From assembly GCA_949825065.1 (NCBI GenBank), contig OX463852.1, forward strand, positions 14,484,127-14,548,126: a stretch of DNA of 64,000 nucleotides. The letters run 5' to 3'. Below are positions 33,010 to 44,880 of the stretch, piece after piece. The position numbers were made by a program, and so were the translations under genes. The notes under the pieces were generated by a model that saw only the letters and a program-made list of their open reading frames with translations, was not told the DNA's origin and ran no database searches. Every line of letters begins with the position of its first letter. Within the stretch, counting starts at the first letter, position 1. The stretch comes from Odontocerum albicorne (Eukaryota; Arthropoda; Insecta; Trichoptera; Odontoceridae).

Positions 33010-33235
33010 GCTATGACCTCCGTAGCCTAGTTGGTAGGACGCTTGTCTCCCGACCCGAAGGTTGCGAGTTTGATTCCCGTTGGAACCCATCTTTTTGTAA
33101 AAAAGATTCCAGTCTGGTTTTCACTAAAGGCCTCTTTAACATATTTCTGGTTGGTTGGAAGATATTGTCTCATGGCAATAAGCCTACCAGGTTGTGCTGT
33201 ATACAACGAAAGTGTAATACAATACAATACCATAT
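33010..33235 (+). repeat. tRNA-head SINE (family A), near full length reference copy
   Basis: The head is GACCTCCGTAGCCTAGTTGG with an A box, then GAGTTTGATTCCC as B box. The body is CCAGTCTGGTTTTCACTAAAGG, then TGGTTGGTTGGAAGATATTG, and the tail is GTGTAATACAATACAATAC. The 5' and 3' ends of the tRNA-like part do not pair as an acceptor stem, so it is not a tRNA gene. Confidence 0.85.
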
Positions 33236-33394
33236 GTACTCGTATATTGGCTGGTTTCAATATATGATTATTATAGTGATGTCGATTTTTAGAATTATTC
33301 TATTTCCTGGCAAACATCACACAAGATTAACAACTCCTTGCGTATTCTTCCAACAGCATTTAAAAAAAAATTGTATTACATTTTAGTTGGAAAC

Positions 33395-33555
33395 ACTACA
33401 ACCTCTTTCAACCAATCAGAAATAGTATTAAATAAGTCTTACATTTAAACCAGACTGTAACTCTTTTTAAAACAACCTGGGCAATAACGGGAATCGAACC
33501 TGCAATCCTGTGATTGAAAGACAGGCGTATTATCAATTCGGCCACAGATGTCAAC
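33395..33555 (-). repeat. tRNA-head SINE (family A), inverted, decayed
   Basis: GGGAATCGAACCTGCAATCC and ATCAATTCGGCCACAGATGTC mark the antisense B and A boxes. Confidence 0.65.
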
Positions 33556-33663
33556 AATGATTCTGTTTTCATATAATTAATCATACAACTTAAGTCCAAA
33601 AGTTTCCGACTTGAACAAGTTTGAGTGTGTATGTACAAATACTACGCCGGCTATGCCCGTTAT

Positions 33664-34011
33664 ATAGTCACACGAGGTTACAGTTAAAACTTGATACCTC
33701 TACTTTTAACAGTATGTCAATTGAATCAATAGAAGACGTGTTGTTTTATTACATTCTGAAACGTAAAAATTGAATATCGGTATAGAATTTATTCAAAAAA
33801 AGTGAAAAACCCTCCAGAAATTAAACGACGTTTCGATGCTGACGTCGTTTAATTTTTGTCGGATTTTCCCTTCTTTTGAAAGAAACTTGATAACGATATT
33901 TAATTTTTAATATTACGGAATATAACGAAACAATACGTCTTTTATCGGCTCTTGGTGACAAATTACTGAGAATAGAGGTATCAAATTTAAACTGTAACAT
34001 CACTTGACTAT
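33664..34011. mobile_element. MITE, about 348 bp, with about 39-bp inverted ends
   Basis: The ends ATAGTCACACGAGGTTACAG and (reverse complement) ATAGTCAAGTGATGTTACAG continue into a shared TTGATACCTCT. An inner palindrome ATTAAACGACG...CGTCGTTTAAT lies at about 33820-33853. No transposase. Confidence 0.65.
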
Positions 34012-35089
34012 GCCGTGGGCGTGACTGGCGTGTTATTTGTCCATACGTTATTCTAGTCGGAATCTTTTGAACATTAGTGATACATTGGGCATAAGGTACT
34101 CTCACTAGAGTGAAATGCTATATCAAAAAAAAAAATCCAGCTGAATCGATTAAGTGGCGGTTACAAGCTGTCTTTATAAATTAAAATGTAAAGCCTTTTG
34201 AAGGTACTAGGCCTTTACACGGAAAATACTCACTTTGGAGTGTTCAAATACTGAGCACTTAAACACCTTCAAAAGGTTTCTCAAGTTAACACATCTTAAT
34301 AGATAATTCCAGTCAAACGGAAGCGCACATGGAGTGACTATGGTTATTAAGTTTGATTTGTCGCAGTTTTCATATTTTCTTTTATATATATACCAATCAG
34401 GATCATCTTGGTAACGTATCCATTCTTGCCACATACTCGTACCTTCTCATCAGAGACTCAAACCACCGTTGCATAACACGATTTTTAATATTTATTTAAA
34501 TGTCAACGTCGCCGCAGCCTTTCTGGCAAACAATGCCGATCCCACGTTTGGAACAAAATAAGTAGTCATTGATGAATAGCCAACGTGATAGGACTTTATT
34601 TCTTGTCTAATTTATATTCTAACTATTTGCATAGTTAGAATAAAAATAATATAAATTGCATGCATTTCTATATGCCTAGTGCATTAAATCTAAATTTTAT
34701 TCAAATTTTCATGCCTATTCAGTAGTATGTCCATGTTTAGATTATTGTATTGTTTGCTTTTATTGGACGAAATGATTTTTTCTAAAACAAACGGTTTTTA
34801 GACTTGACAGTTGATTTTGTGGCCTGCTTATACTATGCTTCTTCCGATCAAAGCTATAAAATTTGATTTTGTATAAAGAATTTCAAAATGATAGAGCAAT
34901 ATCGTAAAAGATTGTAAACTTTTTTTTTGTAAATATATGGTTATTGAACGCCAGTAAAATAATAAAAAAAAACTAACTGGTGATCTAAATAAGAACATAA
35001 TAACGGCTAGTAAACACGATTGCAATAAGACCACTGAAAAAAAAAACGATATAATTGTGGATAATCAGTCTGGTAAAAGAGTTCAACTT
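34012..35089. other. AT-rich DNA, nothing recognised
   Basis: A small hairpin TTCTAACTAT..ATAGTTAGAA lies near 34617-34640. No gene. Confidence 0.5.
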
Positions 35090-35275
35090 GTAACAATACT
35101 CTCACGTGCCGAGTACGTGTGCGAGTGTTGTTGCTTCTTCATGTGTGGTTGTATGACTAATACGTGCGATTATGAATAACGAGTTCCGTGTCTACTCAGG
35201 TGGCTTTAAACCTGAAGACTCGATTAATGAGGCAGATTTTTTAATATGTGTGAATCACCGATTCGGGTTAGTTGA
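35090..35275 (+). repeat. SINE body (family E) fragment
   Basis: GAGTTCCGTGTCTACTCAGGTGG and TTTAAACCTGAAGACTCGATTA match 56.14-56.20 kb. Confidence 0.5.
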
Positions 35276-35660
35276 AGGTGTACCGGACGGGTACAAAGAC
35301 TGTAGATAGGCACGTTGGTTGCCGCGTAGCGCTCGAGGTAGCGAATTCCGTAGCGAAGATCCAGTAGAAGAAGAAGAAGGTAGCAGGGAGAGATTCCTCT
35401 CAGGCAGTCGAAGCAGGGTAGCGGGTCTCAAAGTAAAACGCGGTATAGTCGGTAGTACTGAGAATATAATTTTCGCATTCAGGGGGCCCTCTATATTAAT
35501 GGTCAGTCGGCCGTCACAAGCGCCCATTGCCCGCGAAATACAACAACTTTCGGGGTTTGGGCCTTGCTTACGCCGACTGGGCCCTGACCTACTCCAATCG
35601 CACCGCCTCGCAATTCACTTATTTCCAGTGCGGTTGCGAATGCGATCGGAGTCAAACAAA
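35276..35660. other. Unidentified GC-rich patch
   Basis: About 385 bases, strikingly GC- and CpG-rich for this window. The longest frame is 35319-35738 on +, with a competing 90-codon frame on the minus strand at 35255-35527 that is Leu/Pro/Ser-rich. It has no motif I recognise. It could be an LTR piece, an orphan exon or another transferred fragment. Confidence 0.35.
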
Positions 35661-36369
35661 CATACATTTTACATAAAATACATTTCAAATATTATTACAT
35701 ATTACGTTACATATAGCATAGATTTACATTTTACATAGTTTGCATTACAAATATTAGGGTGAATTTCCCTCCAGATCTACACGGCATTGTCTATATCATC
35801 ATACCACATACACACACAAGGGTGACGCCACACGTCCGATACAGAAGGGTTACTACTATACGAATTAATAAACTGATGAAAATAAGGAGGACGTATACAG
35901 AGGTTTATATATGTAACTATAGTAAGAGACGCTGTCAGGATAGGTGAAGTGGAGATTTATTCTCTTTTCCTACTTCAATAAAGAGATAACGTTTTGGTGT
36001 TGTTGGAAAATAATAAGATTGTAAAATGCACTTATGACCAATTTAAACTCAATGTGTATTATTTGTGCGTACTATATGATTATGATTTTTTTAAATAACA
36101 ATCTAAAGTGGGATAATTTAATAGCTTGTTAAAATTGTCATTGATAAATAATAATAAAAAATGTAATAGTAAATTACTTGGTTAAACCCCTGATTACATT
36201 AATTTCCGCGACCTTTCGTCTTGAGGTTCATTTGAAGCTAAATATGAAATATTCTAATATGAAGTTCCACGAAGTTAATAGCCGAAACATTTGATAAAAT
36301 TAAAGTAAAATAATATTAATCAATCTTATAAATAACTGATAATAATAATAATAGATCGAATATTTATAT
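35661..36369. other. AT-rich DNA, nothing recognised
   Basis: No gene or repeat was noticed. Confidence 0.5.
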
Positions 36370-36384
36370 ATCGCTGTTAAGATA

Positions 36385-36665
36385 GTAAACTCTCTTCAAG
36401 GGCACTCGAACTCGAGATTCGAATCCACTATTATTGTCAGATTAAAAATATTACAAAGAAAAAAATAAGTTGAGTGTGAGAGTAGGGAGAAGGTGGCTGC
36501 GGCTATTAGATTGGGTACTTCCCCGCATTTGCATATATTTAGAAAAAAACATATTTGATAGGAAAACCGCAGAAAACTTACCAAGGAAAGACGAACTACA
36601 AAGAAACCTTAGTAGATATTTCGATATGTGATAATAACACATTCAGCATCAAGTGGAGTGCATTG
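36385..36665 (-). repeat. LINE 3' tail (family B) copy
   Basis: GAGATTCGAATCCACTATTATTG, GGTGGCTGCGGCTATTAGATTGG and AAAACCGCAGAAAACTTACC are the family hallmarks; this is the most complete single copy. Confidence 0.7.
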
Positions 36666-37215
36666 TTCACATATACTAATTAACTTTGATAAGATTTCTC
36701 AAAAAACTGTTGAAAAACCGCAAAACACTTGTTTTAATAATGTCTCGTCTCGTCTCGATCGATTCGAGACAACCAATTTATTCGATGATGTCGAAATTGA
36801 CATCAAAGTTCTGCTCGTCTCCGAAGCAAAAAAATAATAGCTTAAAATCATTTATATATATTAAAAATATGTAAAAAATATACAATTCATACAACGAAGC
36901 GAGATAACTATCATTTGTATAAAGTATCTTGGAAGTGTTCGGAATAGTAACACGTATATATTTGCGGTTAGTTAGTGAAAACTAATGAAACGTTAAATAT
37001 AATATTTGTCTTAAACAAGTTGACCACAAATAACAATAATAAACACTTGACTAATTTGACCACCCAATTACTATTTAATATAGACATTAAAATACTTTTA
37101 TTAAATAATTTGATTGGTTTTATAGTCGCGATAGTTTTTACGAATATCAATCAATTGTTGGCACCGTTACCGTTATAATCACAATTAATCAATTTATTTT
37201 TTGTTACAATCTTAG
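36666..37215. other. AT-rich DNA, nothing recognised
   Basis: Short overlapping frames on both strands at 36968-37178 are chance. Confidence 0.5.
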
Positions 37216-37560
37216 TTGGACGAGGACATGGATAAACTATTCTATAATATTATCTGTAAAACTGCATGTAGTGGAAACGTGGTCGATGAGAAAAAAGGAA
37301 ATATACATGAAAGATGCCTTCGAAATGTAGTGTGTAAAAGGGAAATATTTCGTATCCCACGAACCGCAAGGCGTACATCCAAGAATTCACGTGGAAATAA
37401 AAATACTAGGTTGTACTGCATACAAGATGCATATCCATACAGTAGTTCCTTCTTCGTCACTAAGTAGCGTCATGTTCATAATGAATAGATAAGATTTTGA
37501 TCTTTTAGTGTAGATTGCGCTGGATGGAAACTTATTTTGTCTTCCGTAACGAGATCAAAC
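37216..37560 (+). pseudogene. RTE-like remnant (third subfamily) with 3' tail
   Basis: AAAGATGCCTTCGAAATGTAG through CGTATCCCACGAACCGCAAGGCG corresponds to the IEAFEMWCWRRMLRIPWTARRT block of insect RTE elements, frameshifted. It then jumps to the 3' tail (TACAGTAGTTCCTTCTTCGTCACTA) shared with 61.32 and 63.14 kb. Confidence 0.5.
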
Positions 37561-37636
37561 TAGTTATAAATGATATTCTTATTTGTATTGTAATATTCGT
37601 AATTATACTTAATCCGTATATTTAAGTCTCTAGTGA

Positions 37637-37960
37637 AAACATGGACGGTGAGAAGGAACGAAAGAAACGTTATAGATGCCTTCGAGATGTGGTGCTGAAG
37701 GCAGATGCTTCGTATTCCATGGACCGCGTAATGCGCACTGAGGTTTGTATTATTCGAGAATTGAAGATTACCTAAAGGCTTTCGACAGCACGCAGGAAAA
37801 TAATCCTAACATACTTTGGACATATTACCAGAAAGAGTAACACAAGTCTGAAGATAGTTGAGGGAAAACTAAGATTACCTAAAGACTTTCGACAGCACGC
37901 AGGAAAATAATAACGTAACTCGTAACATACTCTGCTAATCCTCATACCAAGTTTTAAACA
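37637..37960 (+). pseudogene. RTE-like remnant (third subfamily)
   Basis: The block equivalent to IDAFEMWC..MLRIPWTA is readable near 37670-37730, then ILTYFGHI near 37805. A segment (GATTACCTAAAGGCTTTCGACAGCACGCAGG) is duplicated at 37764 and 37871. Stops and frameshifts throughout. Confidence 0.55.
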
Positions 37961-39003
37961 ACTTAACGAGTTATTTAAGGGGAGTCTTATTACAGTGGCT
38001 TTTATAAATGTATTTTTATTTATTACAATTTTAGTTTCGTTTGTTACGCCCATGATTGGGGAACGTGGCAATCATGTTCTTTTTGTCTATTCTCCTCTAG
38101 TGAGAGTGCTTTACGATATTAAGAGCCTTCTGGAAATTGCACTCCGTTGTTTCCTTCACCTAATTCCTTAATGAGATGAGCACCCGGCCTCTGAGACTGT
38201 TCGTTGGTTTTTTTATTATCTTTTTGGAAGTAATGTTGAAACATTTCACCCAGTAATTGGCGTAACTGTTGTCTGGTTGGTTGGAAAAGATTGCTGTACA
38301 GTTATAAACTCACTGTTATTGTATACTAAACAAATAAGTATGTACAGAAGGTCCAAAGTATCTTATAATCCTAGTTCAATACAACACAGAGATATGTGTT
38401 TCTATCCCAATCTCTTAAATCATATATTAATTAATTCTTGTGGTTGACTTGGAATTATCTCCAGTATATTTCCAAGGGAATCATTTTATTTGAATCTCAT
38501 ACTATTAAGCGTCCTGATTTCTGCACTATAAAATAAATCAGAAATATTGAGGGTTGAGAACCAATTCAATTTTTTCGGTATATCCTCATCTAAAAGGATA
38601 GTTTTTAAGTTATTTCGATATATCTTCATCTAAAATGATAGTTTTTATTTTATTAGAGTCTAGATATTATAATTATTGGATTAGGTATTCCATCCCCTAA
38701 ATAATATTATTACTAATGACAATTTAAAGGAAAGAAGGAAGTGTCAACATATGTGGAAAACTACTGTAGTATTAAATATTTAAGGAGTTTTTGACAATAT
38801 ATTCAGATATGCGACTGTAGTGGAGAATTACGAGTAAGTGTGAGTAGGTGGAACATGTTAAACGGTCGGGATACATTTATACTCGAGTAAAAAGTGAGTG
38901 TCCTATATGCAGCGCGTATAGGACACTAAAAAGAAAACGTAGTCAACAATCTAACAAGCGCATATAGGACTTTCCTTGATATGGATTTGATGACGCTCTA
39001 GAT
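37961..39003. repeat. AT-rich DNA with small repeats
   Basis: A decayed SINE tail (GTCTGGTTGGTTGGAAAAGATTGC) lies at about 38265-38345. A 46-bp duplication lies at 38574-38655. A 14-bp-stem hairpin lies at 38897-38927. No gene. Confidence 0.5.
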
Positions 39004-40220
39004 CAGGCATCGCCTAACTATGGCCTGCGGGCCGAATTCGGCTCCTGAAGCCCATTTTTGTGGCCCGCGTACGCATACAGCATGACGTTACATGGTATTT
39101 ATTACGTTAACGTAGTCTAGTAACGCTGTGGACAAAAATTCATACTATAAGATATGTTCCTTCGCACTTTTTTATTTTGTTATATTTCTTTATCACATTA
39201 GTATTTTGTTATATTTTCTTCTGATTTTTATATTAACTATAAGTAAAATTTACACAAGTTGTAACATCGACGCGTTAATGAATGAAATAAAACGAAGATA
39301 AGATTTTTTCGAGGCATTAAAATCATTTTATTTATCATTCGGAACCCCTTTTCTTCAAATGTCGATTCTGCTGAAGTTAATATTCAATAAGAATTGATTA
39401 ATTTGCAATGTGACGAAGTTTTATGTGAAATAAAATGTATTTATTTAACACTTGCAAAAATAAGGAATAAAAAGTGTTTAATAAAAACAAATTACATACA
39501 TCTAAAACCTACACGCCATTTCTCTATTGCCATTTCATGCCATTTATCTATTGCGGCAGGCCGAGAGGACTTAGCGTCAGTTTTTCTATCTCGACACATA
39601 TTTAACTTTTTTATTGCAAATACAATCTGACAGGCTTATTGCCAGACGGAAATATCTTCCAACCAACCAGACTAAAGTAAATTAAACAAGTTACATGGTC
39701 GCAAAAAACATTTAAATGACTATCCATCCCCACGAAATCCATGAACACATACGTGAGTGTGCCTACAAACCCCACAAAAAAATTTAAAAATGTCGGCGAG
39801 ATAAGAGATTTATCTAATTTACACAAAAAAATTAACGCAGTAAAATGTATTAATTTGAAATAATTAGCAATGAAAATGCTTTTGATATTTAGTTCAACTT
39901 ATATATGCTACCAAACATTCTTAAAAATAAGTACCTATCCATAAAAACCCAACTTGATCAATATTAACTGACACCTATTTGAAAGCGATATTAAATATGT
40001 CAACAACTAACATGCAGTCTGACATGGAAACATTGATAGATGATACAAAGCAACATCACTTTTCTCATTGATTACTTTTGAAGTAATTGTAATTTATTTA
40101 TATAATTATAAAAAGAAGTGTAATTATTGATTTATAATAAATATACTATTTAACCGAATTATTTTTATTTTTTTGTGTCGTCTGATATGGTCCACCTAGA
40201 TAAAAGTTTGCCAATGCCTG
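39004..40220 (+). mobile_element. Decayed hAT transposon
   Basis: The left end CAGGCATCGCCTAACTATGGCCTGCGGGCC and the right end (reverse complement CAGGCATTGGCAAACTTTTATC) resemble hAT/Charlie-type termini. Flanks CTCTAGAT (38996-39003) and GTTTAGAC (40221-40228) fit the 8-bp nTCTAGAn-type target. Near 39390, a frame reads ELINLQCDEVLCEIK, matching the ELIDLQ..LKEK block of hAT transposases (GTF2IRD2/ZBED-like). The rest of the transposase is eroded and a family C repeat is nested within. Confidence 0.6.
39605..39830 (-). repeat. Dispersed repeat family C, inverted copy nested in the hAT element
   Basis: TTGCAAATACAATCTGACAGG, CTTATTGCCAGACGG and CCACGAAATCCATGAACACATACG are the antisense of 780-930. 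Confidence 0.7.
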
Positions 40221-40769
40221 GTTTAGACATTGAACACACAAAGATCAAACCAAATGACCAGTGTACGAGTATTTACGTGCTATCTGAATAGATTGAATTT
40301 ACTCACCCACATCAATTATTAATATGCACGTTCAGCATTCAAACATTTAGCCATCCGTAAATAATTTAAAATTACCAGTAAAATGCTTTAAAGAGGCGGT
40401 AAAGCGGAAGAATAAATATTTTTTTGTTTGTACTTTGGATTTAGTTACAATTTAATTGATATGTTCTTATTCGCTAATAAACCTACACTATAATTAAAAG
40501 TATTTTAAGTATGCAGGCAAGTTTTTTGTTAAACATTTCTTCGTTACTCTTTTTAAATAATATATGTTATTTTTCTTAATTAATAAGCCAGTAAAAACTT
40601 CCTTTCTTAACCAAATACGAAAACACAGTGATTTTCAAACTACAATATAAAATGTAAAATTGAATTTGAGTAAACATAAAATACACGCTGAGTTTAATCG
40701 TTGTCCTTACACCACATCTTAAATATCATTTGGGTGTCAAGAAAAAACACTTTTTAACGGTAAATATTC
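40221..40769. other. AT-rich DNA, nothing recognised
   Basis: No gene or repeat was noticed. Confidence 0.5.
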
Positions 40770-40935
40770 CGATCTCCGTGGCTTAGTTGGTAAGACGCCT
40801 GTCATCCAACCCGAGAGACGAGTTCTAATTCACTTCGAACCCAATTTATTTTAAGCAGATTATTAATTTATGGCTTTTTTATTATATTATATTTGGAAGA
40901 GATTACCACATAGAAATAAACTAGGTTGTAATAAT
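40770..40935 (+). repeat. tRNA-head SINE (family A), decayed
   Basis: GATCTCCGTGGCTTAGTTGG head, weak B box, AGAGATTACCACATAG and CTAGGTTGTA tail. Confidence 0.6.
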
Positions 40936-42053
40936 TTTATCGAGTAAATAGGTTTGCTCTTTCTGTAAGTTTTGATAGTAAAATTAGTAAATTTTTTTGA
41001 GAAATTTGTTTAAACTTAAGTTGGACATTACTTCAACAGCAAAATCAGTACAATACATGTACATGTGAATAAATGACTAATGCGAATGTATTGACGAGGA
41101 ATTGTTCGATATGGTTTTGATGTATTTGTTGAGATTATGATGTGGTTAGAATTGTGTATGTGATAGTTTGGGATTGAAATGTGTGTGTAAGAACGTGAAT
41201 GCAGAGTATGAATGTTATTTAGGATAAATATATGAAATCTGTGAATAAGGAATGAGACTACTTCGTCACAGGCATTGCTTAGTGAAGTGCTTTTCTATAT
41301 CCACAAAATAGAGGTTTTTTGAAAAAATAAGACGTTTTTAGTGTTCAAAAAATAGTTGAATGTGAGTAACAATCAAAATGCGTACGTATTGTCACTTCTG
41401 TGTAATGCCCTTAACATCGCCCTCTCATTTCTCGTCAAAACTGTTCAGCGACTTTCCGACCACAGACTCGCGACACGTCCAAGTAGATTATTTGGTTTTT
41501 CCTGCTCACCACTTCTCATAGGACTTGCGTTATGAAGAGGTACTCAATATTCATAAAATGGAGGGGATTTTAGCAATAATACTTATCCGATCCGTCTTTC
41601 GATTAAAACTATGTAGATTTAAATGATGTATTGTGAATAGTAAAAATATTAATATTATTTTTGACTATTCGCTAACTCCTTACATTTTTTTATTTCGGCA
41701 ACATAATAGAACAGACATAAACTATCTAAAGGCATCCATATTGGTTGACGGTTACTTTGTATTTTTTATGTATGAAAATAATAAATACACTTTGAGAATC
41801 GTAAGATGAAGGAGATGACGTCCTTGATGAAATTTATAAAATGTTCTCAAATAAATATTAAAGTTCGCTTGGTGTAGTGGGTGATCTATCGCCATACGTT
41901 GTTATCAGCCAGCCGTGACATTTCACGTTTGATTTACGGTAAATGTAAAAAAAATAACACGAAGTTTTTTTTCATAAAATGTAAGGATATAAAAACAAGC
42001 TTAACAGTTTGGAAATATTATATTCTCACACTTAATGAAATTATTTTTTATAT
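40936..42053. repeat. AT-rich DNA with a family I copy
   Basis: About 41095-41285 matches 28.92-29.13 kb (GTTGAGATTATGATGTGGTT...GAGACTACTTCGTCACAGG). Otherwise nothing recognised; the 66-codon frame at 41881 has no support. Confidence 0.5.
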
Positions 42054-42319
42054 ATTTTTATTAAACTTTATTATGTCATAACAAGAACTTTTAATTAGTT
42101 ATACCTTCTAACACTTCACATGATCTTGTTTTTTATTAAACTTTATTATGTTATAACAAGAACTTTTAATTAGTTATACCTTCTAACACTTCACATGATC
42201 TTGTTTTTTATTAAACTTTATTATGTTATAACAAGAACTTTTAATTAGTTATACCTTCTAACACTTCACATGATCTTGTTTTTTATTAAACTTTATTATG
42301 TTATAACAAGAACTTTTAA
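42054..42319. repeat. Minisatellite, 75-bp unit, left part
   Basis: Units start at about 42091, 42166 and 42241, near-identical (ACTTTTAATTAGTTATACC...). The array continues at 43141-43251 after an inserted element. Confidence 0.9.
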
Positions 42320-43136
42320 CCGGTTCACTGCCACGAGCGTGATGACGCGCTCTCCGATTCAGTGCTCGCCAGGCCCGCCATACAAAATGAACGCGTAAAC
42401 GCGCTCTCCTTTGAACTTGTCGCAAGCCAATATCAAATCCAATTGTAATACTTTATAAATTATAACACATAGTGACATCTATTGGGATGGTCAAGAAATA
42501 CTTAAATATTACAATTTACCGATATTATCAAAGTTACAGTCATCTTTCTAAAAGCTTTCACTGACAGTCAATACGTGTCTCTGATACAGGGTTACCGACT
42601 AAATTTTGTTTGCGACGTAATTGCGATAATTTATAATGACTTCGTTTGTAGTTTTGTTCAGTGGTTGATTTTTAGCTTTTGTGCATTATTTTTGTTAATT
42701 TTTCAAAGTATTTATTTACAAAGTGTGTTTTCTTGTATTCTTTGGTTATTGGCGGTAGTTTTGCGGCATAATACGACGTTTATATAGACTTTTTACAGTT
42801 TTATTTTATAGTTTATTTACATTTTGTGCTTTATTATACATCATACAGATAATTTGTTGATTTTAGTTTACAAAGTATATTCTATTCCACTATATTTATA
42901 GGTAAACGTGTTTTCTGTGTCAAGTTGTGACAACCCTGACATTTTGTGAATATTTAAACTGTGTTTTTCTGAGTGAACGGCAGCTCAAACGCCCCACGGT
43001 GTATATATTTAGTAAGTTTTCATAATATCCTTTATATCTGTACACAAAAAATATAAAATTTTTAGGTTTTATTTTTGTTGAAAAAATCACGGCCTGCTGG
43101 GTACGGCTATACTAATAACTTCCGGCACTTAAAGGG
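42320..43136. mobile_element. piggyBac-like MITE, 817 bp
   Basis: It is bounded by TTAA at 42316-42319 and 43137-43140, the diagnostic piggyBac target duplication. The ends are CCGGTTCACTGCCACGAG and (reverse complement) CCCTTTAAGTGCCGGAAG. The interior frame 42575-42787 is not a transposase. It splits a minisatellite unit exactly at its TTAA. Confidence 0.8.
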
Positions 43137-43140
43137 TTAA

Positions 43141-43251
43141 TTAGTTATACCTTCTAACACTTCACATGATCTTGTTTTTTATTAAACTTTATTATGTCAT
43201 AACAAGAACTTTTAATTAGTTATACCTTCTAACACTTCACATGATCGTGTT
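43141..43251. repeat. Minisatellite, 75-bp unit, right part
   Basis: Completes the unit interrupted at 42319 and adds part of another. Confidence 0.85.
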
Positions 43252-43284
43252 TTTTTTTCATTTTCTTAAGTAAACACATACATA

Positions 43285-43560
43285 TCTCACTCCATTCGGG
43301 AGAGGCAGAGGACATAGTTACAAATATTCCTATCACGACATACTTCCTTCGCCAACGCCACATCCATAAACTTCCCATACGACTTTTGTTTCTCTTACTC
43401 TTTACCTTGCATTATTCCAAAATTTCATTCACTTGGTCCAGCCATACTTTTCTCAGCCGTACTGTAACACGACTTCTATTTATGTTTGCATTTTAATTTT
43501 TTTCCGCCAGTCTTTGGTTACCCATCTATTCAACATGTCCAAAGCACCTCAACGTAGTAA
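43285..43560 (-). pseudogene. RTE-like C-terminal remnant
   Basis: Minus-strand order: WFGHVE box near 43540, KVWLDQVNEILE near 43440-43410, then a degraded terminal block near 43350. Confidence 0.5.
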
Positions 43561-43734
43561 TAGATTTTTCACCATACTTAACACATCAGGTACCTGGCTA
43601 AAAGTATTTTTTTATATGTATGTAAATCATATTTTTTGTGAGGAAAAACAATGTATGACAGAATATTTAGTGTATAAGTGTTGAAATAGATGAAGAGCTC
43701 ATTTTAAATGTAAAACAATTTGCAATCAACGAAT

Positions 43735-43990
43735 TTATCAAGTATCTATCATATGGGACGAATGAATGAAGAAAGACTAACAAAACATACACTTAAGTGC
43801 AATTGTGAGTGCGCGGCGTGCGAGAGGAAGACCAAGGAATGTATGGTTGGACCAAGTCAATGATATTCTGAAAGAAAAAAACGTAGAAAATCACGGAAAT
43901 CGTAGAAGTTGTATGGATGTAAAAGAGGCTCAGGATGTGTATAGAGATGGCGCAACAGGGAAATGGCGTCATGGTATGTATGTATGTATG
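43735..43990 (+). pseudogene. RTE-like C-terminal remnant
   Basis: A frame from 43805 reads RGRPRNVWLDQVNDILKEKNVENHGNRRSCMDVKEAQDVYRDGA, the terminal block of the 5.8-kb element. It forms an inverted pair with 43285-43560. Confidence 0.7.
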
Positions 43991-44880
43991 CATATATTTT
44001 AGGTAATCACCGTACCATAAATCAATTATTTCTGTTAATTATTTATTTTTCGCGCGCTATATGTTTGTTTCTTTTTAATATATTGTTTGAATCATTCATT
44101 TTCGACATATTGTCATGTAGTTTTCTTCTTTAATAGTCAATTTCACAAATCGATCACATTAGTCATATTTCAAATGAAAGGAAATTTTATATTCCCTTCT
44201 TTTCTTTTCAATATTTTTCTCAGTATTATTAACACCTAGCCCTCTAAAACAACTCTGTGTATTGTATTTTTTCAAGATTTTGTAACTACGCATATCTCTG
44301 AAATGGAATTGCCCAAGCAAAATGACATAGCTCTCTTAACCCTTTATATCGATCGCTCTGTACAATAGCCGATTGCCACCCATTCCTAGAACTGCCGCGT
44401 ACTTAACTACCTTGACTCTATTTCAATTCCAAGAAACTTCATAATGTTTTTACTCCTTAAAATTACAATCGTTGCTACACGTTACTTTTAATGGATTGGT
44501 GCAACTAAGTGCAAAGAGTCACGCCATTTCCAACTTCTAAGTTTTCAATCACACTTTATATGAAACCCTTTCCATTAGTTCAGTTTTATGTTGGCGTAGG
44601 TTTGGTAGATTAAAGCACGCCGTATACAGGCGGAACAATATATATATAATATAAAAATATTACTTCTTAACATATATAATGGTCGACTTGAGATAGTTAA
44701 TATTACTCTAAGATTTTTTTCAATTTACAAAATTTTTAACGGATATTCTTCCATACTTTTACTCTTAGGAATTTCAATTGATTTTTTATTATTTTACATA
44801 ACAAGTATATATATATTGTATAATATATACATACATAATACATGAAAAAAAACAAGACAAACAAAAACAATTTAATTTCA
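43991..44880. other. AT-rich DNA, nothing recognised
   Basis: No gene or repeat was noticed. Confidence 0.5.

Noticed and set aside
33007..33386. 163-codon and overlapping 77/78-codon frames
   Set aside because: They lie within a SINE copy and its flank on both strands.
42054..42319. CRISPR-like array
   Set aside because: The unit is a continuous 75-bp tandem repeat with no spacer variation, in a eukaryotic context.
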